A stretch of 64,000 nt of DNA. Source: RGIG5612 sp050944475 (GTDB taxonomy: Bacteria > Bacillota > Clostridia > Lachnospirales > Lachnospiraceae). Under the pieces are notes generated by a model that made no database searches, was not told the DNA's origin, and worked only from the letters and a program-made list of their open reading frames with translations. The stretch is taken from assembly GCA_050944475.1 (NCBI GenBank), contig JBMNRD010000001.1, forward strand, positions 310,001 through 374,000. Direction: 5' to 3'. Positions 49,046 to 57,912 of the stretch are shown here, piece after piece. The stretch's first letter is position 1; the number at the start of each line of letters is the position of its first letter. A program made the translations under genes and the position numbers.

Positions 49046-52000
49046 ATGCTTCAGCTTAAAAACATCACTAAAGATTACATCACCGGAGGAGAAACCGTTC
49101 ATGCCCTGAGGGGCATTTCCCTTGATTTCAGGAAAAATGAATTTGTATCCGTCCTGGGACCCTCGGGCTGCGGAAAGACCACCATGCTCAATATCATAGG
49201 CGGTCTGGATCATTATACCGACGGGAACCTGATTATCAGCGGACGCTCCACCAAGGGCTATAAAGACCGCGACTGGGATTCTTACCGGAATTATTCCGTC
49301 GGGTTTATTTTCCAGTCCTACAACCTGATTCCCCACCAGTCCGTTCTGCGAAATGTTGAATTGGCGCTGGTGCTTTCAGGTGTTTCACGGAGCGAAAGAA
49401 GACGTCGCGCAAAAAAGGTTCTTGAGAATGTGGGACTGGGCGACCAGCTTCGCAAACGCCCTGCCGAAATGTCCGGCGGCCAGATACAGAGGGTTGCCAT
49501 TGCCAGGGCTTTGGTAAATGACCCCGACATTATCTTAGCCGACGAACCCACCGGCTCGCTTGATTCCGAAACCAGCACCCAGGTCATGGACATTCTGAAG
49601 GAGGTTTCCAAGGACCGCCTGGTAGTTATGGTTACACACAACAAGGAGCTGGCGGAAAAATATTCCACCAGGATTGTCCGCATTCTTGACGGATTGATTA
49701 TTTCCGACTCCAGGCCTATGACCGAAGATGAGTTAAATGCTGCGGCTGTGGCCGATGAAGAGGCGCTCAGAGCCTCCGAAAAAGTTAAAAGGCCCTCCAT
49801 GTCACTTGCAACATCATTTTCTCTTTCCCTGAACAATCTTTTAACCAAGAAGGGAAGGACTATACTGACAGCCTTGGCGGGAAGCATCGGAATCATTGGA
49901 ATTGCCCTGATTCTCTCGGTGTCCCAGGGGACCACCAGATATATTAATACAATTCAGAAAGAAACTCTGACCTCCTATCCTTTGACTATAGAAAAGACAA
50001 CCGTTGATCTGACCTCTCTTATGGAAACCTTCATGAATATCAACAGTCCCGAAAGGACTCACGAGATCGACGCTGTTTACAAAAAACCCGCTATCTTCGA
50101 CATGATTAATTCCTTCAATAATCTCGAAACCCGGGAGAATGACCTTAGAGCTTTCAAGGCCTATCTTGAAGACGAAATGACAAAAAATGAGGAAGATGCT
50201 CCCCTCAGCAGTGCCGTAAGCGGCATTAAGTACACCTACGACCTTCCTCTTCTTGTATATACAGAAAACATCGACGGAAAAATCATCCGCTGTGATACGG
50301 CGGAGATGATGACCGAACTGATGGCTAAGTATATGGGCATGGATTACGGCTCCATGCTGTCCGGCTCGGGAGACAATTTCCTTATAAGCGCCGGCACCAG
50401 CCGCATGTCCTCAAACATCAGCATGTGGGAGGAAATCCTCGAGGGCAAGGACGGCTCCCCGGTCAGCAATCTGGTTAAGGAGCAGTATGATATGATTTAC
50501 GGCTCCTGGCCCAACGACTATGATGAAGTGGTTCTGGTTCTTGACGAGAATAACGAACTGACCGATCTGACTCTGTACACCATGGGTCTTATAAATGACA
50601 ACGAGGTGGAGCTGTTGAAGGAGGAAGCAAAGAGCGACTCATCGGATACGGAAATGTCCTGGTCCTATGAAGACATCTGTGCCCGTGAATACAGAGTTGT
50701 CCTAAATTCCTCCTGCTTTATCCATGAAGAATCCACCGGACTGTTTGCGGACTTGAGGGATACGGATACCGGGCTCAAATATCTGTATGATAACGGTCTG
50801 ACCTTAAAGGTTGTAGGCATTATCCGGCCAAACGAGGATGCCGTCACCAACATGTTGACCGGAAGTATAGCTCATACAGCCGCTTTGACAAAGTACGTGA
50901 TAGACGAATCCCAAAAATCCGACGCCATCAAGGCTCAGCAAAAAGACCCTTCTGTGGACGTAATTTCAGGCCTTCCCTTTAAGGAAACCACCGGTGTCTT
51001 GACCGATGAAGAAAAGGAAATCGAATTCCGCAAATACATCTCCGGCCTTAAGGAGACCGACAAGGCTTCCAAATACGTTGAAATAATGAGCATTCCGGAG
51101 GATGATTTTGTTGCCGATTCGGTAAGGGATGCCTTGGCCGGCATGACAAGAGAAGATATGACAACCTCTCTTTCCGGCGCCCTTATTCAGGAAATGGGTA
51201 TGAGCGAGAGTAATGTCTACGCCTATGTGGAAAGCATGTCCGACGAGGACTTGACAGAGCTGTTTGAAGGAATAATCGCCGAGCAGGTAAAAGCCCGATA
51301 TGCGGACGGAGTTCACGCCCAGATGGCCGAAATTCCTCCCGCCCAACTGTCAATGCTGCTTGACGGGGCAATGCCGGAGTACAAAACACGGGACTGCGCA
51401 AGATATTATGACCATGTCATGAATTTCTCCGGTTCCGACTATGACTCCACATTGCTGAAATTAGGCTATGTTGACCTCAAATCCCCCGCAACAATTAACA
51501 TTTTTGCCTCAACTTTCGAAAACAAGGATGTTATCGAAAAAGAAATTGCCCGGTATAATGAAGACCTTGAAGAACTCGAGCAAATCAAATACACAGACTA
51601 TGTGGGGCTTATCATGTCTTCCGTAACCATTATTATCAACGCCATAACCTACGTATTGATTGCCTTTGTTGCAATCTCTCTGATTGTTTCTTCGATAATG
51701 ATCGGTGTAATCACCCTGATTTCGGTACAGGAGCGCACAAAGGAGATCGGAATACTTCGGTCCATCGGCGCATCCAAGAAGAACGTGGCCAGCATGTTTA
51801 ATGTGGAAACAATGATAATCGGCCTTGCGTCCGGACTGCTGGGCGTGGGAGTCACGTATCTGCTGTGCATACCTATCAACCTTATTTTACAACATGTGAC
51901 AGGCATCGCCATTTTAGAGGCCTATCTGCCGGGCTTCGCCGCCGTCATCTTAGTTGTTATCAGCGTTTTGCTGACACTGATTTCGGGTATTATACCCTCC

Positions 52001-52048
52001 AGAAGCGCCGCCAAGAAGGACCCTGTAGTCGCATTGAGAACGGAGTAA
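49046..52048 (+). CDS. ABC ATPase fused to a MacB/FtsX-like permease
   Basis: A 1000-residue fusion. Residues 1-225 are an ABC ATPase with Walker A GPSGCGKTT (about 38-46), signature MSGGQIQRVA (about 140-149) and Walker B DIILADEPTGSLD (about 160-172). After one membrane helix (about 272-296) there is an extracellular region of about 550 residues, then three helices (about 858-890, 925-960, 965-995) with the FtsX motif ERTKEIGILRSIGASKKNVA. This makes it a MacB-like type VII ABC protein, which moves or senses molecules at the outer membrane face, such as peptides or lipids. Substrate unknown. Confidence 0.9.
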   Translation: MLQLKNITKDYITGGETVHALRGISLDFRKNEFVSVLGPSGCGKTTMLNIIGGLDHYTDGNLIISGRSTKGYKDRDWDSYRNYSVGFIFQSYNLIPHQSVLRNVELALVLSGVSRSERRRRAKKVLENVGLGDQLRKRPAEMSGGQIQRVAIARALVNDPDIILADEPTGSLDSETSTQVMDILKEVSKDRLVVMVTHNKELAEKYSTRIVRILDGLIISDSRPMTEDELNAAAVADEEALRASEKVKRPSMSLATSFSLSLNNLLTKKGRTILTALAGSIGIIGIALILSVSQGTTRYINTIQKETLTSYPLTIEKTTVDLTSLMETFMNINSPERTHEIDAVYKKPAIFDMINSFNNLETRENDLRAFKAYLEDEMTKNEEDAPLSSAVSGIKYTYDLPLLVYTENIDGKIIRCDTAEMMTELMAKYMGMDYGSMLSGSGDNFLISAGTSRMSSNISMWEEILEGKDGSPVSNLVKEQYDMIYGSWPNDYDEVVLVLDENNELTDLTLYTMGLINDNEVELLKEEAKSDSSDTEMSWSYEDICAREYRVVLNSSCFIHEESTGLFADLRDTDTGLKYLYDNGLTLKVVGIIRPNEDAVTNMLTGSIAHTAALTKYVIDESQKSDAIKAQQKDPSVDVISGLPFKETTGVLTDEEKEIEFRKYISGLKETDKASKYVEIMSIPEDDFVADSVRDALAGMTREDMTTSLSGALIQEMGMSESNVYAYVESMSDEDLTELFEGIIAEQVKARYADGVHAQMAEIPPAQLSMLLDGAMPEYKTRDCARYYDHVMNFSGSDYDSTLLKLGYVDLKSPATINIFASTFENKDVIEKEIARYNEDLEELEQIKYTDYVGLIMSSVTIIINAITYVLIAFVAISLIVSSIMIGVITLISVQERTKEIGILRSIGASKKNVASMFNVETMIIGLASGLLGVGVTYLLCIPINLILQHVTGIAILEAYLPGFAAVILVVISVLLTLISGIIPSRSAAKKDPVVALRTE

Positions 52049-52084
52049 TATAACAAAAATCTCACATGCGCCTTTATTCTATGT

Positions 52085-52090
52085 TATAAT
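52085..52090 (+). promoter_or_regulatory. -10 element before the acyltransferase gene
   Basis: A perfect TATAAT lies in the 71-base gap after the ABC gene, without a clear -35. The gene has GGAGG at a good distance and may also be read through from the ABC gene. Confidence 0.35.
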
Positions 52091-52119
52091 CCTCCCAAAC
52101 AAATTCGGAGGAAAAATGC

Positions 52120-53277
52120 ATGAATATCCCCGCAAAAGGGCAGGAGGAACGCCTTTCGGGAGTTGAACTGCTGAAAATAACAGCAATTCTCCTGATTGTG
52201 CTGAATCACTGCATTCAGTCACTCACTCAGGTTTACCCCGGGCTACCTTCGAACGATTATGTCCTTGATATCAACAGCATTACCACCAATCCCCTGAACC
52301 TCCTGCTTGCCATCCTGCGGTCGGCGGGCTGCATAGGAAATGACATTTTCGTGGCATGCTCGGCTTGGTTTATGGTAGGGCGCAAAAAAAACGACAAGCG
52401 TAAGGTTTCCTTTCTAATCATCAATACCTTTACTGTGTCTGTTCTTATATTCGCCATCACCTATATTTTGGGGTGCGATTTGGACAGGGATGCTACTTTG
52501 CTCCAGTTTTTCCCCACATCAAACGGCAACAACTGGTTCGTAACCTGCTATGTGCTTTTACTCTTCCTTTACCCGGTACTCAACAGGATTATTGAGACAA
52601 TGTCCCAAAGAGCATTGCTCGGGACAACCCTGCTGCTGACATTTCTTTATTCCGTTGTTAACTATTTCAGGCCATGGTTTTTTGTGGGCAATCCCTTCTA
52701 CTCCATGGACCTTATAGTCTGGATAACCATCTATTTCCTTGTGGCGTATATGAAATTATATTTGAAGGATTTTTCCAAGAATATAAGAGCAAACATAATC
52801 ATGTGCATTATCGGACTGTTGGGCCAGGGCCTGATGATTACCGGACTGAATCTTGCCGGACTGAAAATAGACCTGCTTCAGGGCAAACTCATGTACTTTA
52901 ACTATGGAGGCAGCCCCTTCATCATCATGCTTGCCATGGGCAGCCTGAATATAGCACTGTCCCTGAAGTTTCGCAGCCGGTTTATTAATTACATTTCCGG
53001 CCTGTCTCTGCTCATTTATATTATTCACGAAAACTTTATCATACGGAATGTTTACCGGCCATGGATATTCTATTTCATCCACGAACGCTTCGGTTATGAC
53101 TACATTCTTTTATGGCTCCTTGCGGTTACCGCTGCAATCTTTATTGCGGCAGTCCTTCTTGCAGCCCTTTATAATATCTCTCTGGAAAGGCTTGTACGAC
53201 GCTTCAGCGACCGGCTTTATCTTTGGGGCTCAAAGCTGTATCATAAGCTTGCGGATGCCCTTTTAAAGCTTCACTAA
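52120..53277 (+). CDS. Acyltransferase-3 family membrane protein
   Basis: A 385-residue integral membrane protein of the acyltransferase-3 family (O-acetylases of surface sugars). The N terminus RLSGVELLKITAILLIVLNH carries the conserved His after the first helix; about ten membrane helices follow. The conserved residues of the first cytoplasmic loop are present. Likely adds an acyl group to a wall or surface polysaccharide; the acceptor is unknown. Confidence 0.87.
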   Translation: MNIPAKGQEERLSGVELLKITAILLIVLNHCIQSLTQVYPGLPSNDYVLDINSITTNPLNLLLAILRSAGCIGNDIFVACSAWFMVGRKKNDKRKVSFLIINTFTVSVLIFAITYILGCDLDRDATLLQFFPTSNGNNWFVTCYVLLLFLYPVLNRIIETMSQRALLGTTLLLTFLYSVVNYFRPWFFVGNPFYSMDLIVWITIYFLVAYMKLYLKDFSKNIRANIIMCIIGLLGQGLMITGLNLAGLKIDLLQGKLMYFNYGGSPFIIMLAMGSLNIALSLKFRSRFINYISGLSLLIYIIHENFIIRNVYRPWIFYFIHERFGYDYILLWLLAVTAAIFIAAVLLAALYNISLERLVRRFSDRLYLWGSKLYHKLADALLKLH

Positions 53278-53282
53278 GATAC

Positions 53283-53319
53283 AAAAGACTCTATGTGCTT
53301 TTCCACATAGAGTCTTTTT
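53283..53319 (+). terminator. Bidirectional terminator between acyltransferase and proS
   Basis: A perfect 15-bp stem AAAAGACTCTATGTG/CACATAGAGTCTTTT with a 6-base loop. The arms begin and end in A and T runs, so both converging transcripts are served. Confidence 0.92.
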
Positions 53320-53345
53320 CTGTTATTGTTTTCCTGAAAATGAGC

Positions 53346-54785
53346 TTAATACGCCTTGCCCCAGTAAGCCATTGTCTTGGCGGGCTTGCCGCAGCAAACG
53401 CACACATCCGACAGGAATTCTTGCTCAAACGGCATGCATCTTGAGGTTGCCGCAGTGTCTTCCTTGATTTTTATCTCGCACTCAGGGTCGCCGCACCACA
53501 TGGCCTTTACAAAACCGGGCTTGTTGGCGACGACATCTTTGAATTCGTCATAAGTTGTTGCAACATGGATATGCTCTTCTAAATGAGCCCTGGCTCTTGC
53601 AAGCATATCTGCCTGCATTGTATCCATAATCTCGGGAATGCGGGTTTCAAGTTCGCCGGCGGCAACTTCCGTTTTCTCCCTTGTATCACGTCTTACGACT
53701 ACGACCTTGCCGGCCTCGATATCCTTAGGGCCAATCTCTATACGAAGGGGAATTCCCTTGATTTCCTGCTCCGAAAACTTCCAGCCCGATGACTTTTCCG
53801 AACTGTCAAGTTTCACACTGATACCGGCCTTGGCAAGGCGGTCTTTGATTTTCTCGGCTTTATCAAGAACACCCTCCTTATGCTGGGCAATCGGTATAAC
53901 CATGACCTGGGTAGGCGCAATTCTCGGCGGGAGCACAAGACCTGAATCATCTCCGTGCACCATAATCAATGCACCGATAATCCTGGTTGACATTCCCCAT
54001 GAAGTCTGATGAACAAACGCCAATTTATTTTCCTGATCGGTAAACTGAATGTCGAAGGCCCGGGCGAATCCGTCACCGAAATTATGACTGGTTCCTGACT
54101 GGAGAGCCTTTCCGTCATGCATCATCGCCTCAATTGTATAAGTAGCCTCTGCACCGGCGAACTTCTCCTTGTCGGTCTTTTTTCCCTTAATTGAAGGAAT
54201 AGCCAGATACTGTTCGCAAAAATCCGCGTAAACGTTCAGCATCTGAATGGTTCTCTCCTGAGCTTCCTCAGCCGTTGCGTGGGCCGTATGGCCTTCCTGC
54301 CACAGGAATTCGGAAGAGCGGAGGAAAGGGCGGGTGGTTTTCTCCCAGCGGACTACCGAGCACCACTGGTTAAATACCTTCGGCAGATCTCTATAAGAAT
54401 GGATAATGCTTGAATAAAGCTCACAAAACAGTGTTTCCGAGGTGGGGCGCACGCACAGCCTCTCTTCAAGCTCCTCGCTGCCGCCAATAGTAACCCATGC
54501 GGCCTCGGGAGCAAAGCCCTCTACATGGTCCTTCTCTTTATTTAGAAGGCTCTCCGGAATAAACATCGGCATATAGACATTTTCAACTCCGGTAGCCTTG
54601 AACATTGCATCTAAGTTTTTCTGGATATTTTCCCAGATTGCGTAGCCGTCAGGGAGGATCATCATGCATCCCTTAACGCTGGAATGTCTCATCAGGGACG
54701 CGTTTTGTACAACGTCGGTGTACCACCGGCCGAAATCCTCATTCATGGGCGTTATTTCTTCAACGAATTTCTTGTCTTTTGCCAT
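53346..54785 (-). CDS. proS: Prolyl-tRNA synthetase, short (archaeal/eukaryote-like) type
   Basis: Charges tRNA-Pro with proline. The 479 residues lack the editing insertion of the long bacterial type, so this is the short ProS class. Class II motifs are visible: MFIPESLLNKEKDHVEGFAP near 75-95, motif 2 VVRWEKTTRPFLRSSEFLWQ (about 148-167) and motif 3 near SWGMSTRIIGALIMVHGDDS (about 262-281). The C terminus has four Cys in CGDPECEIKI and VCVCCGKPAK that suggest a zinc site, common in this type. It follows metK by 35 bases. Confidence 0.97.
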   Translation of the reverse strand: MAKDKKFVEEITPMNEDFGRWYTDVVQNASLMRHSSVKGCMMILPDGYAIWENIQKNLDAMFKATGVENVYMPMFIPESLLNKEKDHVEGFAPEAAWVTIGGSEELEERLCVRPTSETLFCELYSSIIHSYRDLPKVFNQWCSVVRWEKTTRPFLRSSEFLWQEGHTAHATAEEAQERTIQMLNVYADFCEQYLAIPSIKGKKTDKEKFAGAEATYTIEAMMHDGKALQSGTSHNFGDGFARAFDIQFTDQENKLAFVHQTSWGMSTRIIGALIMVHGDDSGLVLPPRIAPTQVMVIPIAQHKEGVLDKAEKIKDRLAKAGISVKLDSSEKSSGWKFSEQEIKGIPLRIEIGPKDIEAGKVVVVRRDTREKTEVAAGELETRIPEIMDTMQADMLARARAHLEEHIHVATTYDEFKDVVANKPGFVKAMWCGDPECEIKIKEDTAATSRCMPFEQEFLSDVCVCCGKPAKTMAYWGKAY

Positions 54786-54820
54786 TATCCTGCCTCTTTT
54801 TATTCCTATCGGACAGCCTG

Positions 54821-55981
54821 TCAGTCCATATACTTTCTCAATACATCAACCTTGTCAAGCTGCTCCCAGGAAAGCTCTATGTCATCCCTGCCGAAATGTC
54901 CGTAAGCTGCGGTCTGCGCATAAATCGGTCTGCGCAGATTCAGCATTTTTATTATTCCGCCGGGCCTTAAGTCAAATGTTTCTCTGACAATCTCGGTAAT
55001 TCTCTTGTCGCTAAGCCTGCCGGTACCGAAGGTATCGATGTTGAGAGATACGGGGGCCGCAACTCCGATTGCATAGGAAATCTGAATCTCGCATTTATCG
55101 GCAAGTCCTGCCGCCACAATGTTTTTTGCCACATACCTTGCCGCATAGGCTGCGCTTCTGTCGACCTTGGTGCAATCCTTACCGGAAAAGCATCCGCCTC
55201 CGTGTCGGCCTGTTCCGCCGTAGGTGTCCACGATTATTTTCCGCCCTGTAAGACCTGAGTCGCCGTTCGGGCCGCCTATTACGAACCTGCCTGTCGGATT
55301 GATATAATACTTTGTGTTCTCATCTATCATATCTGCCGGAAGCACTGCATCCAAAAGAAGTCCTTTTATGTCCTCATGAATCTGCTCCTGACTGACCTCC
55401 GGGTTGTGCTGGGTTGAAAGAACAACCGCATCTATCCTTGCAGGCCTTCCCTGTTCATCATATTCAACTGTAACCTGAGATTTCCCGTCCGGCCGAAGGT
55501 ATGGCAGCACTCCTTCCTTGCGGAGCCTTGTAAGATTCCGGACAAGCTTGTGTGCGTAATACGCCGGTGCCGGCATGTACTGTTCCGTCTCATCCGATGC
55601 ATAGCCGAAAATAATTCCCTGATCACCGGCGCCTATGGACTCATCGTCCATTGCCTCGTCAACACCCATGGCAATATCCGGCGACTGACTGTCAAGCAGC
55701 ACCTGTACCTTGCAGGTTCTGCTGTCAAATCCAACCGCCTCGTCATTATATCCTATGTCACTGATTGTCTTTCGTGCAATTGCCTCATAATCAACCTTTG
55801 CCGTGGTGGTAACCTCGCCCATAATCAACACAAAATTGGTTGTAACACAGGTCTCGCATGCCACTCTTGCATCCGGATCCTGCTGAAGAATTGCATCCAA
55901 TATGCTGTCGGAAATCCGATCGCATATCTTGTCCGGATGCCCTTCAGTAACCGATTCCGATGTGAAAAATTTTCTTTCCAT
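54821..55981 (-). CDS. metK: S-adenosylmethionine synthetase
   Basis: MetK makes AdoMet from ATP and methionine. The 386 residues show TSESVTEGHPDKICDRISDS (8-27), GAGDQGIIFGYASDE (about 117-131) and GGGCFSGKDCTKVDRSAAY (about 260-278), covering ATP, metal and methionine sites. AdoMet also feeds the radical SAM protein in this window. No SAM riboswitch was seen upstream. Confidence 0.97.
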   Translation of the reverse strand: MERKFFTSESVTEGHPDKICDRISDSILDAILQQDPDARVACETCVTTNFVLIMGEVTTTAKVDYEAIARKTISDIGYNDEAVGFDSRTCKVQVLLDSQSPDIAMGVDEAMDDESIGAGDQGIIFGYASDETEQYMPAPAYYAHKLVRNLTRLRKEGVLPYLRPDGKSQVTVEYDEQGRPARIDAVVLSTQHNPEVSQEQIHEDIKGLLLDAVLPADMIDENTKYYINPTGRFVIGGPNGDSGLTGRKIIVDTYGGTGRHGGGCFSGKDCTKVDRSAAYAARYVAKNIVAAGLADKCEIQISYAIGVAAPVSLNIDTFGTGRLSDKRITEIVRETFDLRPGGIIKMLNLRRPIYAQTAAYGHFGRDDIELSWEQLDKVDVLRKYMD

Positions 55982-56001
55982 GTTTCCCGTCCTAATCTAT
56001 T

Positions 56002-56032
56002 CCGACAACAAGAGTCCGGTTGTCGGACTCTT
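56002..56032 (-). promoter_or_regulatory. Two mutually exclusive hairpins between murA and metK
   Basis: On the minus strand AAGAGTCCG-N5-CGGACTCTT can form a 9-bp stem, and CCGACAAC-N9-GTTGTCGG an 8-bp stem; they share three bases and cannot form together. The first is followed by GTTGTC, not by a T run. Confidence 0.45.
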
Positions 56033-56041
56033 TTATTGCAA

Positions 56042-57331
56042 TTATCCGATTTTTTCTTTCTTCGCTTCCTCCGGACCGATATCCACCTTCCGTATGTCGC
56101 CGCCAAGGCCTCGCAGTTTTTCCGAAAAAGACTCATATCCTCTTTTTATAAATTCCAGTCCGTCAACCTGAGAGGTTCCGTTTGCCGCCAGAGCTGCAAG
56201 CACCAGAGCCGCACCCGCCCGCAGATCCGGTGCGCTGAGCTTTGCTCCCGACAACTCATCCACTCCGGAAATAATGGCTGTATTGCCTTCAATCTTGATT
56301 TTGGCGCCCATGCGCAGCAGCTCTCCAACGTATTTGAATCTGTTTTCAAAAATATTTTCCGTTACCGTGCTGTTTCCGTCAGCCATTGCAAGGGCCACCG
56401 TAATCTGAGGCTGCATGTCCGTCGGAAATCCCGGATAAGGCGAAGTTCTGACGCGAGTCCCCTTCAGCCTGCCGTTTGCAATGACTCTGATGGCCTCGTC
56501 ATATTCCTCAATACGGCATCCGAGGTCGGTTAATTTGGAGGTAATTGACTCCATATGTTTCGGAATAACGTTTCGTACAACAACATCGCCGCCCGTAACG
56601 GCCGCGGCAAACATAAATGTCCCCGCTTCTATCTGATCGGGAATAACGACATATTCCGTCCCGTGGAGGGATTTCACTCCTCCGATTCTAATAACGTCGG
56701 TTCCGGCTCCTTTTATTCTGGCACCCATGCTGTTCAGCATGTTGGCAAGGTCAACCACGTGCGGCTCCTTGGCCGGATTCTCTATTGTTGTGTCGCCCTC
56801 CGCAAGCACCGCCGCCAGCATGATATTGATTGTAGCGCCTACGCTGGGTATATCTAAATAAATATGACTGCCGATGAGCTTTTCCGCCTTGGCCTTTACA
56901 TGACCGCCCTTTAAGGATACATCTGCGCCGAGAGCTTTGAAACCTTTGATATGCTGGTCTATAGGTCTCGGCCCTATCTCGCAGCCTCCCGGCATTGCAA
57001 CTTCGGCATCATGGAATCTCCCAAGCAAGCTCCCAAGGAGATAATAAGATGCCCTCATTTTCTTGATGTATTCGTCATCAATGGAATGATCTTTGACGGT
57101 TGCGCCGACAATCTTCACCTTATGCCGGCTGATTCTCTGTACTGTTGCTCCTATATGGATAATTGCATCCAGCAGCACATTGATATCACTGACGTCCGGC
57201 AGATTGTCTATAATCACCGGTTCTCTTGTCAGTATGGCTGCCGGAATCAGGGCAAGTGCCGCATTTTTAGCTCCGTGGATATCCACGGTTCCTATAAGTG
57301 GATTACCGCCCTTGATTATGTATTGTTCCAT
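56042..57331 (-). CDS. murA: UDP-N-acetylglucosamine 1-carboxyvinyltransferase
   Basis: MurA catalyses the first committed step of peptidoglycan synthesis, transferring enolpyruvate to UDP-GlcNAc. The 429 residues include the N-terminal Lys region GTVDIHGAKNAAL (14-26), the catalytic Cys at 117 in PGGCEIGPRPIDQHI and the C-terminal half with RTSPYPGFPTDMQPQ. Cys at that position is the fosfomycin target residue (family knowledge). Own promoter and a leader hairpin. It is followed by metK. Confidence 0.96.
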   Translation of the reverse strand: MEQYIIKGGNPLIGTVDIHGAKNAALALIPAAILTREPVIIDNLPDVSDINVLLDAIIHIGATVQRISRHKVKIVGATVKDHSIDDEYIKKMRASYYLLGSLLGRFHDAEVAMPGGCEIGPRPIDQHIKGFKALGADVSLKGGHVKAKAEKLIGSHIYLDIPSVGATINIMLAAVLAEGDTTIENPAKEPHVVDLANMLNSMGARIKGAGTDVIRIGGVKSLHGTEYVVIPDQIEAGTFMFAAAVTGGDVVVRNVIPKHMESITSKLTDLGCRIEEYDEAIRVIANGRLKGTRVRTSPYPGFPTDMQPQITVALAMADGNSTVTENIFENRFKYVGELLRMGAKIKIEGNTAIISGVDELSGAKLSAPDLRAGAALVLAALAANGTSQVDGLEFIKRGYESFSEKLRGLGGDIRKVDIGPEEAKKEKIG

Positions 57332-57352
57332 TATTACCTCAAATTTGCATAT

Positions 57353-57376
57353 AAAAAACTCTGCGTCTTGCCGCAG
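57353..57376 (-). promoter_or_regulatory. Attenuator-like hairpin in the murA leader
   Basis: On the minus strand a 5-bp stem CTGCG-GCAAGA-CGCAG is followed by AGTTTTTT, just after the murA promoter and 22 bases before the ATG. The stem is short, so termination would be weak or regulated. Confidence 0.4.
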
Positions 57377-57387
57377 TTAGCGATAAC

Positions 57388-57415
57388 ATTATAGCACACT
57401 TCCCCGTTTTGTAAA
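57388..57415 (-). promoter_or_regulatory. Promoter of murA
   Basis: On the minus strand TTTACA (57415-57410), 16 bases, TATAAT (57393-57388) with TGC directly before the -10. Confidence 0.75.
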
Positions 57416-57439
57416 GTGCGGGCTGATCGCAAGCGGGAC

Positions 57440-57880
57440 TTATTCTTTCTCCGTTTCTTCTTCCGTTTCTTCTTCGGGAAGTTCCGATGTACAATGAGGA
57501 CATTTTGTGGCCTCAACATGTATCTCTGACAGACAGTAGGGGCATTTTTTGGTTTTTGGCGCTTCCTCCGGATGCTTCTTCTCCGAAAGGCGTCTGAACT
57601 TGTTAACCGCTTTTACAAAAATAAACAGGACAATCGCAATAATGAAGAATTTTACGACGGCCATGATGAATTTGCCATAGGTAATCTCCGAACCGTTTAT
57701 CACAACCGACAAGGCTGAAAAGTCCACCTTGAAAATAATCCCGACAACGGGTGATATTACGTCTGTCACCACCGAATCAACAATGGCCCGAAAGGCGGCT
57801 CCGATTACAACACCCACGGCCATGTCAACAACATTGCCCTTGCTGATAAACTCCTTGAATTCTCCGAAAATCTTTTTCAT
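57440..57880 (-). CDS. mscL: Large-conductance mechanosensitive channel MscL with zinc ribbon
   Basis: MscL is a pentameric safety valve that opens under membrane tension. The 146 residues include helix 1 (about 14-45, GNVVDMAVGVVIGAAF...) and helix 2 (about 70-95). After the channel core, CPYC...CPHC (Cys 113, 116, 127, 130) forms a zinc-ribbon-like cytoplasmic tail and an acidic end PEEETEEETEKE. The start follows GGAGACATT. It lies 32 bases after the lipoprotein gene. Confidence 0.95.
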   Translation of the reverse strand: MKKIFGEFKEFISKGNVVDMAVGVVIGAAFRAIVDSVVTDVISPVVGIIFKVDFSALSVVINGSEITYGKFIMAVVKFFIIAIVLFIFVKAVNKFRRLSEKKHPEEAPKTKKCPYCLSEIHVEATKCPHCTSELPEEETEEETEKE

Positions 57881-57912
57881 AATGTCTCCGCCTCTTTGAT
57901 ATGCATGCCTGT

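Noticed and set aside
54786..56041. T-box before proS or SAM riboswitch before metK
   Set aside because: The metK-proS gap has only 35 bases, and the murA-metK gap of 60 bases holds two simple stems but no T-box or SAM-box sequence.
55550..56533. 327-codon plus-strand frame across metK and murA
   Set aside because: It crosses two well supported genes on the other strand and has no domain similarity.
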